From positions 1 to 59,125 of the forward strand of contig JAOASF010000075.1 in the NCBI GenBank assembly GCA_025210175.1: 59,125 nucleotides of DNA. The letters run 5' to 3'. The notes below the pieces were generated by a model. The model was given only the letters and a program-made list of their open reading frames with translations. It did no database searches and was not told the origin of the DNA. Source of the DNA: Crocinitomicaceae bacterium. Lineage in GTDB: Bacteria; Bacteroidota; Bacteroidia; Flavobacteriales_D; Crocinitomicaceae. A program made the translations under genes and the position numbers. This document shows, one piece after another, positions 1 to 9,047 of the stretch (its first letter is position 1; every line of letters begins with the position of its first letter).

Positions 1-497
1 CCGTACCGCTGACGGTAACGCAATTCTGGGGCAACGACTGCATCGTGTACCTTTCCTTCTGCATCCGGTTTTGGAAGCGGAAGTGGTTTCAATGATTTGC
101 TCAACAATTTGAAGCTGTCTACATGAACTGAAATCTCACCTACCTGTGTCTTGAACAAACGTCCTTCGATACCGATGAAATCACCCAAATCCAACAACTT
201 TTTGAAAACGTCGTTGTACATGCTTTTGTCTTCACCCGGACAAAGTTCGTCGCGGTTAAAGTACGTTTGGATGCGTCCTGTAGAATCTAAAATCTCCGCA
301 AAACTAGCCTTACCCATCACGCGCTGTGACATCATACGACCAGCAATGATCACCTTCTTATCCTCAACGAAGTTCTCCTTAAGGTCCTTAGCGTAATCGC
401 TTACCGGAAAAAGTTCTGCAGGATACGGTTCGATGCCCATATCGCGCAATTTTTGAAGGGATTCTCTTCGTTGAATTTCTAATGCTGAAAGTTCCAT
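1..497 (-). CDS. lysS: Lysine--tRNA ligase, N-terminal part (runs off the window)
   Basis: Class II lysyl-tRNA synthetase, which charges tRNA-Lys in the cytoplasm. Only the first ~165 codons are present; the gene leaves the window at base 1. The start is the ATG at 497-495 (MELSALEIQRRESLQ). The visible part is the N-terminal anticodon-binding OB-fold: it contains IIAGRMMSQRVMGKASF, then a GRIQTYF strand, and ends at the linker LRYRQRY that precedes the catalytic domain in LysS. A Bacteroidota -7 box lies 25-33 bases upstream. It is divergent from the HemJ-like gene. The family call is secure from this domain; the catalytic core cannot be checked here. Confidence 0.93.
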   Translation of the reverse strand, partial: MELSALEIQRRESLQKLRDMGIEPYPAELFPVSDYAKDLKENFVEDKKVIIAGRMMSQRVMGKASFAEILDSTGRIQTYFNRDELCPGEDKSMYNDVFKKLLDLGDFIGIEGRLFKTQVGEISVHVDSFKLLSKSLKPLPLPKPDAEGKVHDAVVAPELRYRQRY

Positions 498-522
498 TGA
501 TACTGCTTTGATTTTCGAGGTG

Positions 523-530
523 CAAAGATA
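523..530 (-). promoter_or_regulatory. Predicted lysS promoter, -7 element
   Basis: The minus strand reads TATCTTTG, an exact match to the Bacteroidota -7 consensus TAnnTTTG, 25 bases upstream of the lysS ATG. I see no clear -33 TTTG at the usual distance, so only the -7 is supported. Confidence 0.55.
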
Positions 531-632
531 GGAAATCCATAGACTATGAAGAAAGACTTGGGGCGATTAGATACTTAACTCGCTAAAAATTAAGAATCCA
601 ATTCACAGAAAGCCGATAAAAGCTTGTTTTTA

Positions 633-640
633 TAACTTTG
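633..640 (+). promoter_or_regulatory. Predicted hemJ-like operon promoter, -7 element
   Basis: TAACTTTG matches TAnnTTTG exactly and ends 17 bases before the ATG at 658, which would give a leader of about 10 bases. It shares the 160-bp divergent spacer with the lysS promoter. The -33 box is not obvious. Confidence 0.55.
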
Positions 641-657
641 CTTCATATTATTCCTAC

Positions 658-1206
658 ATGGATTTTCAGACATATTCAATTGTTAAATCGCTGCATATCA
701 TCTTCATGGTGAGTTGGTTTGCTGGTTTGTTTTACATGATTCGCTTGTTCATTTATCATACGGAAGCACAGGAAAAACCGGAACCTGAAAAGCGCATTTT
801 GAGCGAGCAATTTGTGGTGATGGAAAAGAAGTTGTGGTGGATTATCACAACACCGGCCATGATTTTAACCGTTTTGTTTGGTTCTTGGATGTTGTACATG
901 AATCCAATTTTATTGGAGGTTCCTTGGATGCACATCAAATTGTCCTTTGTTGTCTTGCTCTTGATTTACCATTTCGTTTCTCAAAAATGGATGGGTGAAA
1001 TGCAGCGAGGAGAGTTTAAACACAGTTCAGGAAAATTGCGCATATGGAATGAAACGGCTACACTCTGTTTGGTGGCAATTGTATTCCTCGTCATAACCAA
1101 AGGAACCTTGAGTTGGTGGAAGGCGACTCTTTCCTTCTTTGCAGTTGCCATCGGTTTGATGCTCCTTATCAAATTATACAAGAGAATCTCTAACCGCGGA
1201 GAATGA
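658..1206 (+). CDS. HemJ/CopD-like protoporphyrinogen oxidase family membrane protein
   Basis: 182 aa, predicted integral membrane protein with about four hydrophobic helices. The N-terminus KSLHIIFMVSWFAGLFY followed by RLFIYHTEA, the internal LYMNPILLEVPWMHIKLSF and the late motif KLRIWNE are the conserved blocks of the HemJ (UPF0093) family, including the early His (residue ~13). HemJ oxidises protoporphyrinogen IX to protoporphyrin IX in heme synthesis; the family is also annotated as CopD-like, so the exact reaction is inferred from family. The stop overlaps the next start by 4 bases (ATGA), so the two are probably co-translated. Confidence 0.78.
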   Translation: MDFQTYSIVKSLHIIFMVSWFAGLFYMIRLFIYHTEAQEKPEPEKRILSEQFVVMEKKLWWIITTPAMILTVLFGSWMLYMNPILLEVPWMHIKLSFVVLLLIYHFVSQKWMGEMQRGEFKHSSGKLRIWNETATLCLVAIVFLVITKGTLSWWKATLSFFAVAIGLMLLIKLYKRISNRGE

Positions 1207-2732
1207 GTTTGATCCCGAATTCATCTCTTTGGTGTTTCACTATTTATGCAGTTTTTGCGCTGCTAACCCTCTATTTTTATTGGAAAAATAAGAAGGCGGT
1301 TTTTTTCTCAACCTTCGGCATGTCCTTCTTTTTAGGTCTTGGAGTAGTCTTACTGATTCCTTTTCTATGGATTTGGGACGAACAATTCCACGCCTTGGTG
1401 GCTAAACATATTGCAGAAGACCCCTTGCATCCGCAATTGATGAACTTTGCTCCGTGGCTTTTCGAAGGAAAAGATTGGGATGAGCAAGTGACATGGCTAC
1501 ACAAACAGCCATTTTTCCTCTATTCAATCGCTTTGTCCATTAAAATTTTCGGAACTAAAGTTTGGGCAGTTCGCCTGCCTTCATTATTGCTTTATGCCCT
1601 GACTAGCGTGGCAGTCTACGATTTCGGCGCCCGTTTGAAGGACAAAAGAGTTGGCTTGTTGGCGAGTTGGATGTTCATTCATTGCTTCATGTTTCTCGAA
1701 CTGCTATCGGGACGAATGACGACCGATCACAACGATGCTTTTTTCCTTTGTTTGATTTTGCTTTCTTTTTGGACCCATTTCCGGTTTCAAGAATCGAAAA
1801 ATCGACGTTGGGTTTTGCTTACAGGTCTTTTTGTTGGCTTGGCAATACTTACGAAATGGCTGGTTGGTTTGCTCGTATTTGCTCCATGGGGTTTGCAGAT
1901 TGTATTGAATCAAAATCGTTTTAGATGGTCTGAATGGAAGTCTTTGTTGACATCACTCGGAATTGCTGTATTGATTGCACTTCCATGGCAGATATATACG
2001 CTTGTGGCTTTTCCAGAAACAGCGCAAAGAGAATTGAGCTACAACCAAGAACACTTTTGGGTTCCTTTAGAAGGTCATCGAGGAAATTTCTCCTTTCACT
2101 GGTTGAATTTGTTGGAAACTTTCCGGCCAGAAATATTGGTCTTGACCATCATTGTGTTGGTGGTTTTCTGGAAGAAATGGAAGGAATCTTATGTCTATCA
2201 TTTGTTCTTTTCCGCTCTGCTGTTGCTTGTCTTTTACAGTCTTGCCGCAACGAAAATGTATGCCTTTATTGCGCCAAGCATTCCCTTGTTTATTTTGACC
2301 ATAGCCTTTGTTATAGTGAGTTTACTGGAAATGATTCCTTGGAAAATAATCTCGAACGTTCTATTTGCACTTGTTGTATTTTGGATGGTGAACATGACTT
2401 TGCGACCTGATCGAATCATTGACGACTACGGACTTGACGTTACTGCTGAAATGGCGAACGCGAAGGATTTGTATTGGCAGCAAATGCAATTCATTCAAAA
2501 ACATGGGGACGACAATCCAAAACGTCTTATCATCAATGCCAATATGCGCCAACATGGAAACATTCCATGGATGTTTTTTACCGAGAACAAGGTGGTTCGT
2601 TTTATTCCGACAAGGGTTCAACTAGAGCGACTAAAAAGAGAAGGTTACTCCATTACCGCCATTCGTTTTGGTGAGGAATTGCCGGAGCATGTATTGGGGG
2701 ATACTTCAATTGAAATTTTGGACTTTAACTAG
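1203..2732 (+). CDS. ArnT/PMT-like membrane glycosyltransferase
   Basis: 509 aa with roughly 10-12 hydrophobic segments. The first periplasmic loop carries the acidic pair in IWDEQFHALVAKHI, which in the PMT_2/ArnT (GT-C) superfamily is the catalytic acidic site; a second loop has RMTTDHNDAFF, and AILTKWLVGLLVF matches the conserved LTKG-like helix. GT-C enzymes move sugars from polyprenyl-phosphate donors to lipids or proteins on the periplasmic face. The acceptor cannot be told from sequence. It overlaps the HemJ-like gene by 4 bases and is followed after 49 bases by a crotonase. Confidence 0.78.
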   Translation: MSLIPNSSLWCFTIYAVFALLTLYFYWKNKKAVFFSTFGMSFFLGLGVVLLIPFLWIWDEQFHALVAKHIAEDPLHPQLMNFAPWLFEGKDWDEQVTWLHKQPFFLYSIALSIKIFGTKVWAVRLPSLLLYALTSVAVYDFGARLKDKRVGLLASWMFIHCFMFLELLSGRMTTDHNDAFFLCLILLSFWTHFRFQESKNRRWVLLTGLFVGLAILTKWLVGLLVFAPWGLQIVLNQNRFRWSEWKSLLTSLGIAVLIALPWQIYTLVAFPETAQRELSYNQEHFWVPLEGHRGNFSFHWLNLLETFRPEILVLTIIVLVVFWKKWKESYVYHLFFSALLLLVFYSLAATKMYAFIAPSIPLFILTIAFVIVSLLEMIPWKIISNVLFALVVFWMVNMTLRPDRIIDDYGLDVTAEMANAKDLYWQQMQFIQKHGDDNPKRLIINANMRQHGNIPWMFFTENKVVRFIPTRVQLERLKREGYSITAIRFGEELPEHVLGDTSIEILDFN

Positions 2733-2781
2733 ACCTTCCTTTCCCATTTTATATCATTATTTTTGTTCCAAAACAAGACAG

Positions 2782-3558
2782 ATGTACAACAACATATTGG
2801 TAGAAACCAAAGAACAAATTCAGATTATTACAATCAACCGTCCGAGTCAGTTGAATGCCTTGAACAAGGAAACGATTCAAGAATTGAACACGGCTTTGAA
2901 GGCTGCGAACAACGACGAGAAAATTGGAGTTGTGATTTTGACAGGTTCTGGTGAAAAGGCTTTTGTAGCTGGAGCAGACATCAAGGAATTTGCCCATTTC
3001 TCGGTTGCTGAAGGCGGTGAATTGGCGCGTAAGGGTCAGGAATTATTGTTCGATTTTGTTGAAAACATGAACATTCCAGTAATCGCTGCTGTAAATGGTT
3101 TTGCACTAGGTGGAGGTTTGGAATTGGCAATGGCGAGTCACATTCGCATCGCTTCTTCAAATGCCAAAATGGGATTACCAGAAGTTTCTTTGGGAGTTAT
3201 CCCAGGATATGGAGGAACACAGCGTTTGACGCAATTGGTTGGACGTGGAAAAGCAAACGAGATGGTTTTCACGGCAGGTATGATCGGAGCGGAAGAGGCT
3301 TTGACTTGGGGCTTGGTAAACAATGTCGTTGAACAAGCAGATTTGATGGCTACATGTGAAAAATTGGCTTCTAAAATCTTGAACAATTCACGCACAGCGA
3401 TTTCATCAGCGATCAAAGCGGTAAACGCCAACTTCGAAGATGGAACGAATGGTTACCATGTCGAAATCAAAGAATTCGGAAACTGTTTCGGGACAGCTGA
3501 CTTTAAAGAAGGAACCACTGCATTTATTGAGAAAAGAAAGGCTAACTTTCGTTCTTAA
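2782..3558 (+). CDS. Enoyl-CoA hydratase/isomerase (crotonase) family protein
   Basis: 258 aa using the ATG at 2782 (MYNNILVE); in-frame upstream codons overlap the previous gene and are not crotonase-like. Crotonase motifs are complete: the oxyanion-hole strand AFVAGADIKEF (~65) and NGFALGGGLELAMA (~105), and the catalytic-Glu block GLPEVSLGVIPGYGGTQRL with both Glu positions kept. This fits a short-chain enoyl-CoA hydratase (for example 3-hydroxybutyryl-CoA dehydratase) in fatty-acid oxidation or butyrate metabolism; exact chain length is not readable. A variant -7 box (TATTTTG, 2759-2765) lies just upstream. The stop codon overlaps the next ATG by one base (TAATG). Confidence 0.88.
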   Translation: MYNNILVETKEQIQIITINRPSQLNALNKETIQELNTALKAANNDEKIGVVILTGSGEKAFVAGADIKEFAHFSVAEGGELARKGQELLFDFVENMNIPVIAAVNGFALGGGLELAMASHIRIASSNAKMGLPEVSLGVIPGYGGTQRLTQLVGRGKANEMVFTAGMIGAEEALTWGLVNNVVEQADLMATCEKLASKILNNSRTAISSAIKAVNANFEDGTNGYHVEIKEFGNCFGTADFKEGTTAFIEKRKANFRS

Positions 3559-5021
3559 TGGCAAACCCAATTAAAAGGTTACTTGGCCAAACGGCCATTT
3601 ACGGTCTGTCGAGTATCGTCGGCCGTTTTTTGAATTACCTCTTGGTGCCCCTCTATTTGAGTGTCTTTGAAAGACCGGCTCAATACGGTGTGGTTTCGGA
3701 GTTGTATGCCTACGTTGCCTTTTTAATTGTCTTTTTGACCTTTGGTTTAGAAACGACCTTCTTTAATTTTTTACAGAAGGATCACGATAAGGAAAAAGTA
3801 TTCCAACAAGCTTTAACGGCAAACATTCTCATCAATGGGTTGTTTGCCGTTTTTCTTTTTGTTTTTAGTCAATCGATAGCCGATGCAATGCTCTTCGGAG
3901 ATCATGCGGAGTACATTGTCATCGTTGGAATTGTGGTCATGTTGGACGCTCTGTCTTCCTTGCCTTTGGCCAAATTGCGAGCAGAAAACAGACCTTTGAA
4001 GTTCGCAACGATTCAATTTTCTTCCATTGCGATTAATATCGTTTTGAACCTCTTCTTTCTATTGGTTCTTTTTGATCCAGCCAGACCGGAAGAGGGTGTT
4101 CTCTTTATCCTTATTGCCAATCTTTTTTCATCGCTTATCAAACCAGCGATGTTGTACAAAGACTATCTCAACTTCCGCTTTCAACCCAATTGGGACCTAC
4201 TGAAGGAAATGCTTTGGTACGCCTTTCCATTGATGATTGCCGGAATGGCGGGAATTGTAAACGAGACCTTGGATCGTATTCTTTTGAAACAGCTTTTGTA
4301 CGAAGGAACGCCTCAGAGTCTTTTGCTCGCCGAGGATCAAGTCGGAATTTACAGTGCCAATTACAAACTGGCGATGTTGGTGACGATTTTCTTGCAAGCC
4401 TATCGTTATGCGGCTGAACCCTATTTTTTCTCTCAGGCAAAGGATGAGAATCGCGACAAGCAATACCGCAAGGTGATGAATATCTTTGTGGCGGTAGTTG
4501 CGACTATTTTCTTGGTGGTTACTTTGAACATCGAGATTTTCAAAGGGTTTATCACCAACGAGGCCTATCGAGAAGGGTTGAAGGTGGTGCCTATTTTGCT
4601 ACTTGCCAATGTGTTTTTAGGAATTTACATCAACCAAAGTATCTGGTATAAATTGTCGGGTCAAACCAAGTTTGGCGCCTACATTTCAATCGGTGGAGCC
4701 TTCCTAACGATTTTGGTGAACGTCCTATTCATCCCAACCTATGGCTACATGGCCTCGGCTTGGGCAACGTTGATCGTTTACGCTGCGCAAATGATAGCCT
4801 CCTATTTGCTTTCGAGAAAATATTATCCGATTCACTACAACCTTCGAAAGTTCTTCTTTTACCTAGGGTTGGCCTTGGTTTTCTTTTGGATTGGAAAGAA
4901 GATTGAATTTGACTCCAAGTGGTTGTATTACGGAACCCGTAACGGTCTTATTTTGCTTTATTTAACAGTGGTTTATTGGTTGGAAAGAGGATCTTTGTCT
5001 TCATCAACTAAACAACCTTAA
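3558..5021 (+). CDS. Polysaccharide/lipid-linked sugar flippase (Wzx/MATE-like)
   Basis: 487 aa, about 13-14 transmembrane helices. The N-terminus (KRLLGQTAIYGLSSIVGRFL, LVPLYLSVF, AQYGVVSELYAY) is typical of the oligosaccharide flippase/polysaccharide biosynthesis family of the MOP superfamily, which moves undecaprenyl-linked sugars across the inner membrane. The order flippase, dut, nucleotidyltransferase, TPR, DUF4292, LytM seen here is, from my knowledge of Bacteroidota genomes, a recurring neighbourhood, suggesting a role in envelope polysaccharide or peptidoglycan precursor export. The substrate is unknown. Its ATG overlaps the crotonase stop by one base. Confidence 0.85.
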   Translation: MANPIKRLLGQTAIYGLSSIVGRFLNYLLVPLYLSVFERPAQYGVVSELYAYVAFLIVFLTFGLETTFFNFLQKDHDKEKVFQQALTANILINGLFAVFLFVFSQSIADAMLFGDHAEYIVIVGIVVMLDALSSLPLAKLRAENRPLKFATIQFSSIAINIVLNLFFLLVLFDPARPEEGVLFILIANLFSSLIKPAMLYKDYLNFRFQPNWDLLKEMLWYAFPLMIAGMAGIVNETLDRILLKQLLYEGTPQSLLLAEDQVGIYSANYKLAMLVTIFLQAYRYAAEPYFFSQAKDENRDKQYRKVMNIFVAVVATIFLVVTLNIEIFKGFITNEAYREGLKVVPILLLANVFLGIYINQSIWYKLSGQTKFGAYISIGGAFLTILVNVLFIPTYGYMASAWATLIVYAAQMIASYLLSRKYYPIHYNLRKFFFYLGLALVFFWIGKKIEFDSKWLYYGTRNGLILLYLTVVYWLERGSLSSSTKQP

Positions 5022-5062
5022 TAACTCGGGTAACGAACCCCTTTAGCCCTATTCGAATTTTG

Positions 5063-5070
5063 TAATTTTG
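5063..5070 (+). promoter_or_regulatory. Predicted dut operon promoter, -7 element
   Basis: TAATTTTG, an exact TAnnTTTG match 16 bases before the dut ATG, in the only sizeable gap (65 bases) between the flippase and the dut-envC-like block. It would start a transcript over dut to the LytM gene. Confidence 0.55.
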
Positions 5071-5086
5071 ACATTCGACGAGATTC

Positions 5087-5521
5087 ATGCAAGTAAAAAT
5101 TATCAATAAGTCTAAGCACGCCTTACCATCCTACGAAACAACAGCAAGTGCTGGAATGGATGTGAGAGCGAATTTGGACGAAGCCATCACTTTGAAACCA
5201 GGTGAAAGAACCTTGGTTAAAACAGGTTTGTTTATGGAGTTGCCGGTAGGTTACGAATGTCAAGTTCGTCCACGTAGCGGTTTGGCCTTGAAAAAGGGAG
5301 TGACGGTTTTGAATACTCCTGGAACCATCGATGCAGATTACCGCGGAGAGGTTGGGGTGATTTTGATCAATTTATCTCAAGAAGATTTTGTTATAGAAGA
5401 TGGAGAACGCATTGCTCAATTGGTATTTGCCCGATTCGAACAAGCGCAGTTTGAAGTTGCAGAAACATTAAGTGAAACAGAAAGAGGTGCTGGCGGATTT
5501 GGCAGTACCGGTGTAAAATAA
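5087..5521 (+). CDS. dut: Deoxyuridine 5'-triphosphate nucleotidohydrolase (dUTPase)
   Basis: 144 aa, normal length for the trimeric dUTPase, which hydrolyses dUTP to dUMP and keeps uracil out of DNA. All five family motifs can be seen in order: AGMDVRAN (1), [10 protein letters not shown] (2), [18 protein letters not shown] (3, with the catalytic Asp and substrate Tyr), [12 protein letters not shown] (4) and the C-terminal [11 protein letters not shown] (5, P-loop-like arm). Followed after 4 bases by the nucleotidyltransferase gene. Confidence 0.97.
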   Translation: MQVKIINKSKHALPSYETTASAGMDVRANLDEAITLKPGERTLVKTGLFMELPVGYECQVRPRSGLALKKGVTVLNTPGTIDADYRGEVGVILINLSQEDFVIEDGERIAQLVFARFEQAQFEVAETLSETERGAGGFGSTGVK

Positions 5522-5525
5522 TAAG

Positions 5526-6536
5526 ATGAAAGTAATTGTACCTATGGCCGGACGAGGTAGTCGTTTGCGCCCGCACACCTTAACCGTACCGAAACCTTTA
5601 GTTCCTGTTGGTGGAAAGCCAATTGTTCACCGTTTGGTGGAGGATATTGCCTCAGTTTGTGAGGATAAAATAGAAGAAATTGGATTCATCATTGGCGATT
5701 TTGGAGCCGAAGTTGAAAAAGAACTGATTGCAGTTGCCGAGAAATTGGGAGCGAAAGGAAAAATCTTTTATCAGACGGAACCTTTGGGAACGGCTCATGC
5801 CGTATTGTGTGCAAAGGAAATGTTGGATGGAAAAGTGACAGTCGCTTTTGCGGACACTTTGTTCAAAGCAAACTTCAAGATTGATCAAAACGATGAAGGA
5901 ATCCTTTGGGTGAAACAAATCGAAGACCCAAGTGCATTCGGTGTTGTGAAAATGAATGATGCTGGGGAAATCATCGATTTCGTTGAAAAGCCACAAACCT
6001 TCGTGTCAGACTTGGCCATGATTGGAATTTACTATTTCCGAGATGGAGCAGCATTGCGTTCAGAATTGGAATATTTGATCGACAACAACGTTATCAAGGG
6101 TGGTGAATACCAATTGCCAGATGCCTTGCGTCGTTTAACCGAAAAAGGCACGAAGTTCAAGCCTGGAAAAGTGGACGAATGGTTGGATTGTGGAAACAAA
6201 GAAGTGACCGTTCATACCAATCAGAAGGTTTTGGATTTTGACCAAGAAAAAGGAGCTTTGGTTCAACATGCTTCGGCGAAAGTTGAAAATTCCTTGGTGA
6301 TTCAACCTTGTTTCATCGGCGAAGGTGTAGTGATCGAAAACAGTATTGTTGGTCCGCACGTATCTTTAGGAAAAGGAACGAAAGTTGTAAATAGCCTTGT
6401 GGCAAACACCATAGTTCAGGAAGACACTCTTTTGAAGGATGCGGTATTGAGCGATAGTATGATTGGGTCGAAAGCGAAGTTTGAAGGTCGCAAGAAAGAC
6501 ATCAGTCTTGGAGATTTCTCCACAATTAAAGAATGA
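5526..6536 (+). CDS. Sugar-phosphate nucleotidyltransferase with C-terminal hexapeptide repeats
   Basis: 336 aa. The N-terminus MKVIVPMAGRGSRLRPHTLT followed by VPKPLVPVGGKPI is the nucleotide-binding signature of NTP-dependent sugar-1-phosphate transferases (RmlA/GlmU-N type). The last ~90 residues (GEGVVIENSIVGPHVSLGKG and after) have left-handed beta-helix hexapeptide spacing, as in GlmU or mannose-1-phosphate guanylyltransferases. It would make an NDP-sugar for envelope glycans, consistent with the flippase upstream. Which sugar is not decidable. The stop overlaps the start of the TPR lipoprotein by 4 bases. Confidence 0.85.
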   Translation: MKVIVPMAGRGSRLRPHTLTVPKPLVPVGGKPIVHRLVEDIASVCEDKIEEIGFIIGDFGAEVEKELIAVAEKLGAKGKIFYQTEPLGTAHAVLCAKEMLDGKVTVAFADTLFKANFKIDQNDEGILWVKQIEDPSAFGVVKMNDAGEIIDFVEKPQTFVSDLAMIGIYYFRDGAALRSELEYLIDNNVIKGGEYQLPDALRRLTEKGTKFKPGKVDEWLDCGNKEVTVHTNQKVLDFDQEKGALVQHASAKVENSLVIQPCFIGEGVVIENSIVGPHVSLGKGTKVVNSLVANTIVQEDTLLKDAVLSDSMIGSKAKFEGRKKDISLGDFSTIKE

Positions 6537-8239
6537 GAATAATACACTATATCTTTTTGGCTTCAGTGCTTCTTTCTTCTTGCGGTATGAGTAAGAAGAA
6601 GGAGGCGCAAGTGGTCAATACGAAGGCCGATTACGCCTTTATTTTGAAGTTTCACGAAGGAGTTCGCTTGAAGTCGCGTGGACAAACCGATGCCGCTATC
6701 GAAACATTTCAAGCTTGTTTGCGCATGCGTGAAGACGATGCGTCCAACTTTGCTTTGTTCGAATTATACCTCGAAAAAGAACAACGACAGGAGGCGAGTC
6801 AGTATTTGCAAAAGGCATACAAACTGGACCCAAACAATATACACTACACAACCGAATTGGCTTACGACTATTTTGAAACGGGTAAGTTTTCAGATGCGGT
6901 CAATATCTTTAAAAAACTTTGCAAGCTTCAACCGAGAAATCCAGATTTTCAATACGGTTTAGCAGAATCCTATGTTCGAGCAGGTAAGCCAGCAGACGCC
7001 ATAGAAGCTTTGAACAGAACCCAAGATCAAACAGGTTTAATTCCTGAATTGGTGGTGCAGAAGTATACGCTGTACATGCAAATGAAAAAACCAGAATTGG
7101 CTTTGCAGGAATTGAACTCAGCCTTGGAGGAGATGCCAGCCGATCCTCAATTGATTTCAACCTTAGCGGATTACTATTTCAAGCAAAATCAGGAAGACAA
7201 GGCGATTGAAGCTTTGGAGCGCATGGCAGAGGCGCAACCCGAAAATGGACGTGTTCAGTATTATTTGGCCGAAGTATATGGTCAAAAAAGAGATATGGAT
7301 AAGTATTTCTACTACCTCAAGCGAGCTTTTGAAGGTGGGGGAGTAGAATTGGATCAAAAAATGAAGGCCCTGCTTTCGCTGCAGGAAAAAGGTTTGGGCA
7401 AGGATCCGCGTTCCTTTGAATTGGTTGAAAGACTTGTAACTGATTATCCTACCGAAGCCAAACCGTATACCCTTTATGCCGATTACATGATGGAAAAGGG
7501 AGACGACGACAATGCATTAAAGTACTACAGCAAGGCGCTACAATACGAAAAAAACGCATTTGCCATTTGGAAACAAGTAATGGTGATGCAATATCAAAAT
7601 AGTTTGTTTGAAGATTTGCTGAAATCTTCAGGTGAATGTTTGATGTACTTCCCGAATGTGCCATTGGTTTATTTGTTCAATGGAGTTGCTTGTAATCAAA
7701 CCAAGAAGTATGCTGATGGTTTGACCGTACTTGAAGCGGGGATAGATTACGTCGTTAACGACAAACCTTTGAAGGCTGAATTTTACGGTCAATTGGGTGA
7801 ATGTTACTTTCTTCAAATGAAGGTAAAGGAAGGAAAGGAAAACTATGAATTGGCCCTGAAAACGGACCCATCTAGCATTTTGTTGATGAACAATTACGCC
7901 TTTCGTTTGGCCAATGCGAAAATTGAGCTGAACAAGGCCTTACAACTGATGGAGGATGTGCTCGCTGTGGCAGCTGATCAGGCACATTACTTGGATACCT
8001 ATGGTTGGATTTACTTTCAAATGGGGAAATACGAAGACGCCAAAAAATGGTTTGAAAAAGCCTACGCTGCGGATAAGGAAGACAAGTTTATCGTGGAACA
8101 CATGGGCGACGTGTTAATCAAACTGGGAAAGAAAAAGGAGGCACTAGAATATTGGAAGCTGGCACATACGATGGGGTCAACCAATGGTAGTCTCGACAAA
8201 AAAATTGCGAATGAAGAATATTTTGATCCAATTTTCTAG
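6533..8239 (+). CDS. TPR-repeat lipoprotein
   Basis: 568 aa. An N-terminal signal ends in a lipobox (VLLSSC, Cys ~17), so it should be lipid-anchored in the periplasm or outer membrane. The rest is tetratricopeptide-like helical repeats with typical A--A---Y--AL-LDP spacing (for example KYSKALQYEK, YFLQMKVKEGKENYELALKTDP, DTYGWIYFQMGKYEDAKKWFEKA). TPRs are protein-protein scaffolds; the partner is unknown. Its position between a nucleotidyltransferase and the DUF4292/LytM pair suggests a role in envelope assembly. The next gene starts inside its 3' end (8211). Confidence 0.85.
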   Translation: MRIIHYIFLASVLLSSCGMSKKKEAQVVNTKADYAFILKFHEGVRLKSRGQTDAAIETFQACLRMREDDASNFALFELYLEKEQRQEASQYLQKAYKLDPNNIHYTTELAYDYFETGKFSDAVNIFKKLCKLQPRNPDFQYGLAESYVRAGKPADAIEALNRTQDQTGLIPELVVQKYTLYMQMKKPELALQELNSALEEMPADPQLISTLADYYFKQNQEDKAIEALERMAEAQPENGRVQYYLAEVYGQKRDMDKYFYYLKRAFEGGGVELDQKMKALLSLQEKGLGKDPRSFELVERLVTDYPTEAKPYTLYADYMMEKGDDDNALKYYSKALQYEKNAFAIWKQVMVMQYQNSLFEDLLKSSGECLMYFPNVPLVYLFNGVACNQTKKYADGLTVLEAGIDYVVNDKPLKAEFYGQLGECYFLQMKVKEGKENYELALKTDPSSILLMNNYAFRLANAKIELNKALQLMEDVLAVAADQAHYLDTYGWIYFQMGKYEDAKKWFEKAYAADKEDKFIVEHMGDVLIKLGKKKEALEYWKLAHTMGSTNGSLDKKIANEEYFDPIF

Positions 8240-9047
8240 CCTTGCGCTGGGGTTGGCTCTGTTAAGCTCTTGTGCAAAGAAGTTAACAGAAGGTGATGGG
8301 GAAAAGGTAAAGCGCATGAAAACGCAAGACCTTGTGGCAAATATGGATAGCTTAGTGAAGGTTACTCCATCTACTTTTTATTCCAAAATTTCTACCAAGT
8401 ACAAGGATTCAACTCGGTCTTTATCTTTTAAAAATTCCTTGCGAATGATTCAAGATTCGGCATTGAATAGCATCATTACTTATGCATCAATTCCGGTGGT
8501 GAACGCCTTGATCACGAAGGATAGTTTGAGTGTGGTGAACAAAAGAGACAAATGCTTAGTTCGAGCCGATTTGAACTTTTTACGCGATAATTTTGGGGTC
8601 GATTTTACCTTTCGCAACATCGAGGAGTTGATTTTCGGAAAGCCACTTGATTTTGACAACACCTTGAAATATTTCCAGATTCATGAACCATTTCAATACG
8701 TGCTTTCTTCGCATCGCAAGATGAAGATCAAGCGCTTGGATAAAGACAACAATCGCGATCGCAGAAAAGAGGAAGAAGAAAACATTGTGTTCAAATACTT
8801 CATCGATTCTACGGGTAGACAGCTTTCGGGGATGGAAATCTTTTCACCCAACGATACAGCACGAATCGTGGTCCGCTATCTCAGCAGACAGCTTGTAGGT
8901 GCCTACAATTTGCCGGAAGAGGTAGAACTGGAGATTTATACCCCAAAGAATACCATAAGCATGCGCATGTCGTATGATAGAGCAGTGGTAGATGAACCCC
9001 AAACACTTTATTTCATTATACCCGAAGGATATGAGGATTGTGAGTAA
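8211..9047 (+). CDS. DUF4292-like lipoprotein
   Basis: 278 aa with the ATG at 8211 (MKNILIQFSSLALGL); it overlaps the previous gene by 29 bases. A signal with lipobox LLSSC makes Cys ~20 the lipidated residue. The body (LVANMDSLVKVTPSTFYSKI, NSLRMIQDSALNSIITYASI, DFTFRNIEELIFGKPL) fits the Bacteroidota family DUF4292, which has been likened to LolA/LolB folds; I recognise it mostly from this pattern and its place before the LytM gene. A role in lipoprotein or lipid handling is inference only. Confidence 0.72.
   Translation: MKNILIQFSSLALGLALLSSCAKKLTEGDGEKVKRMKTQDLVANMDSLVKVTPSTFYSKISTKYKDSTRSLSFKNSLRMIQDSALNSIITYASIPVVNALITKDSLSVVNKRDKCLVRADLNFLRDNFGVDFTFRNIEELIFGKPLDFDNTLKYFQIHEPFQYVLSSHRKMKIKRLDKDNNRDRRKEEEENIVFKYFIDSTGRQLSGMEIFSPNDTARIVVRYLSRQLVGAYNLPEEVELEIYTPKNTISMRMSYDRAVVDEPQTLYFIIPEGYEDCE

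Noticed and set aside
1667..2621. Several overlapping ORFs of 60-160 codons inside the glycosyltransferase gene
   Set aside because: They lie within a well-supported gene in other frames, have no start signals and show no protein motif.
2668..2781. Longer N-terminus for the crotonase from an ATG at 2668
   Set aside because: The extra 38 residues overlap the end of the glycosyltransferase and do not resemble crotonases; ATG 2782 gives a normal N-terminus.
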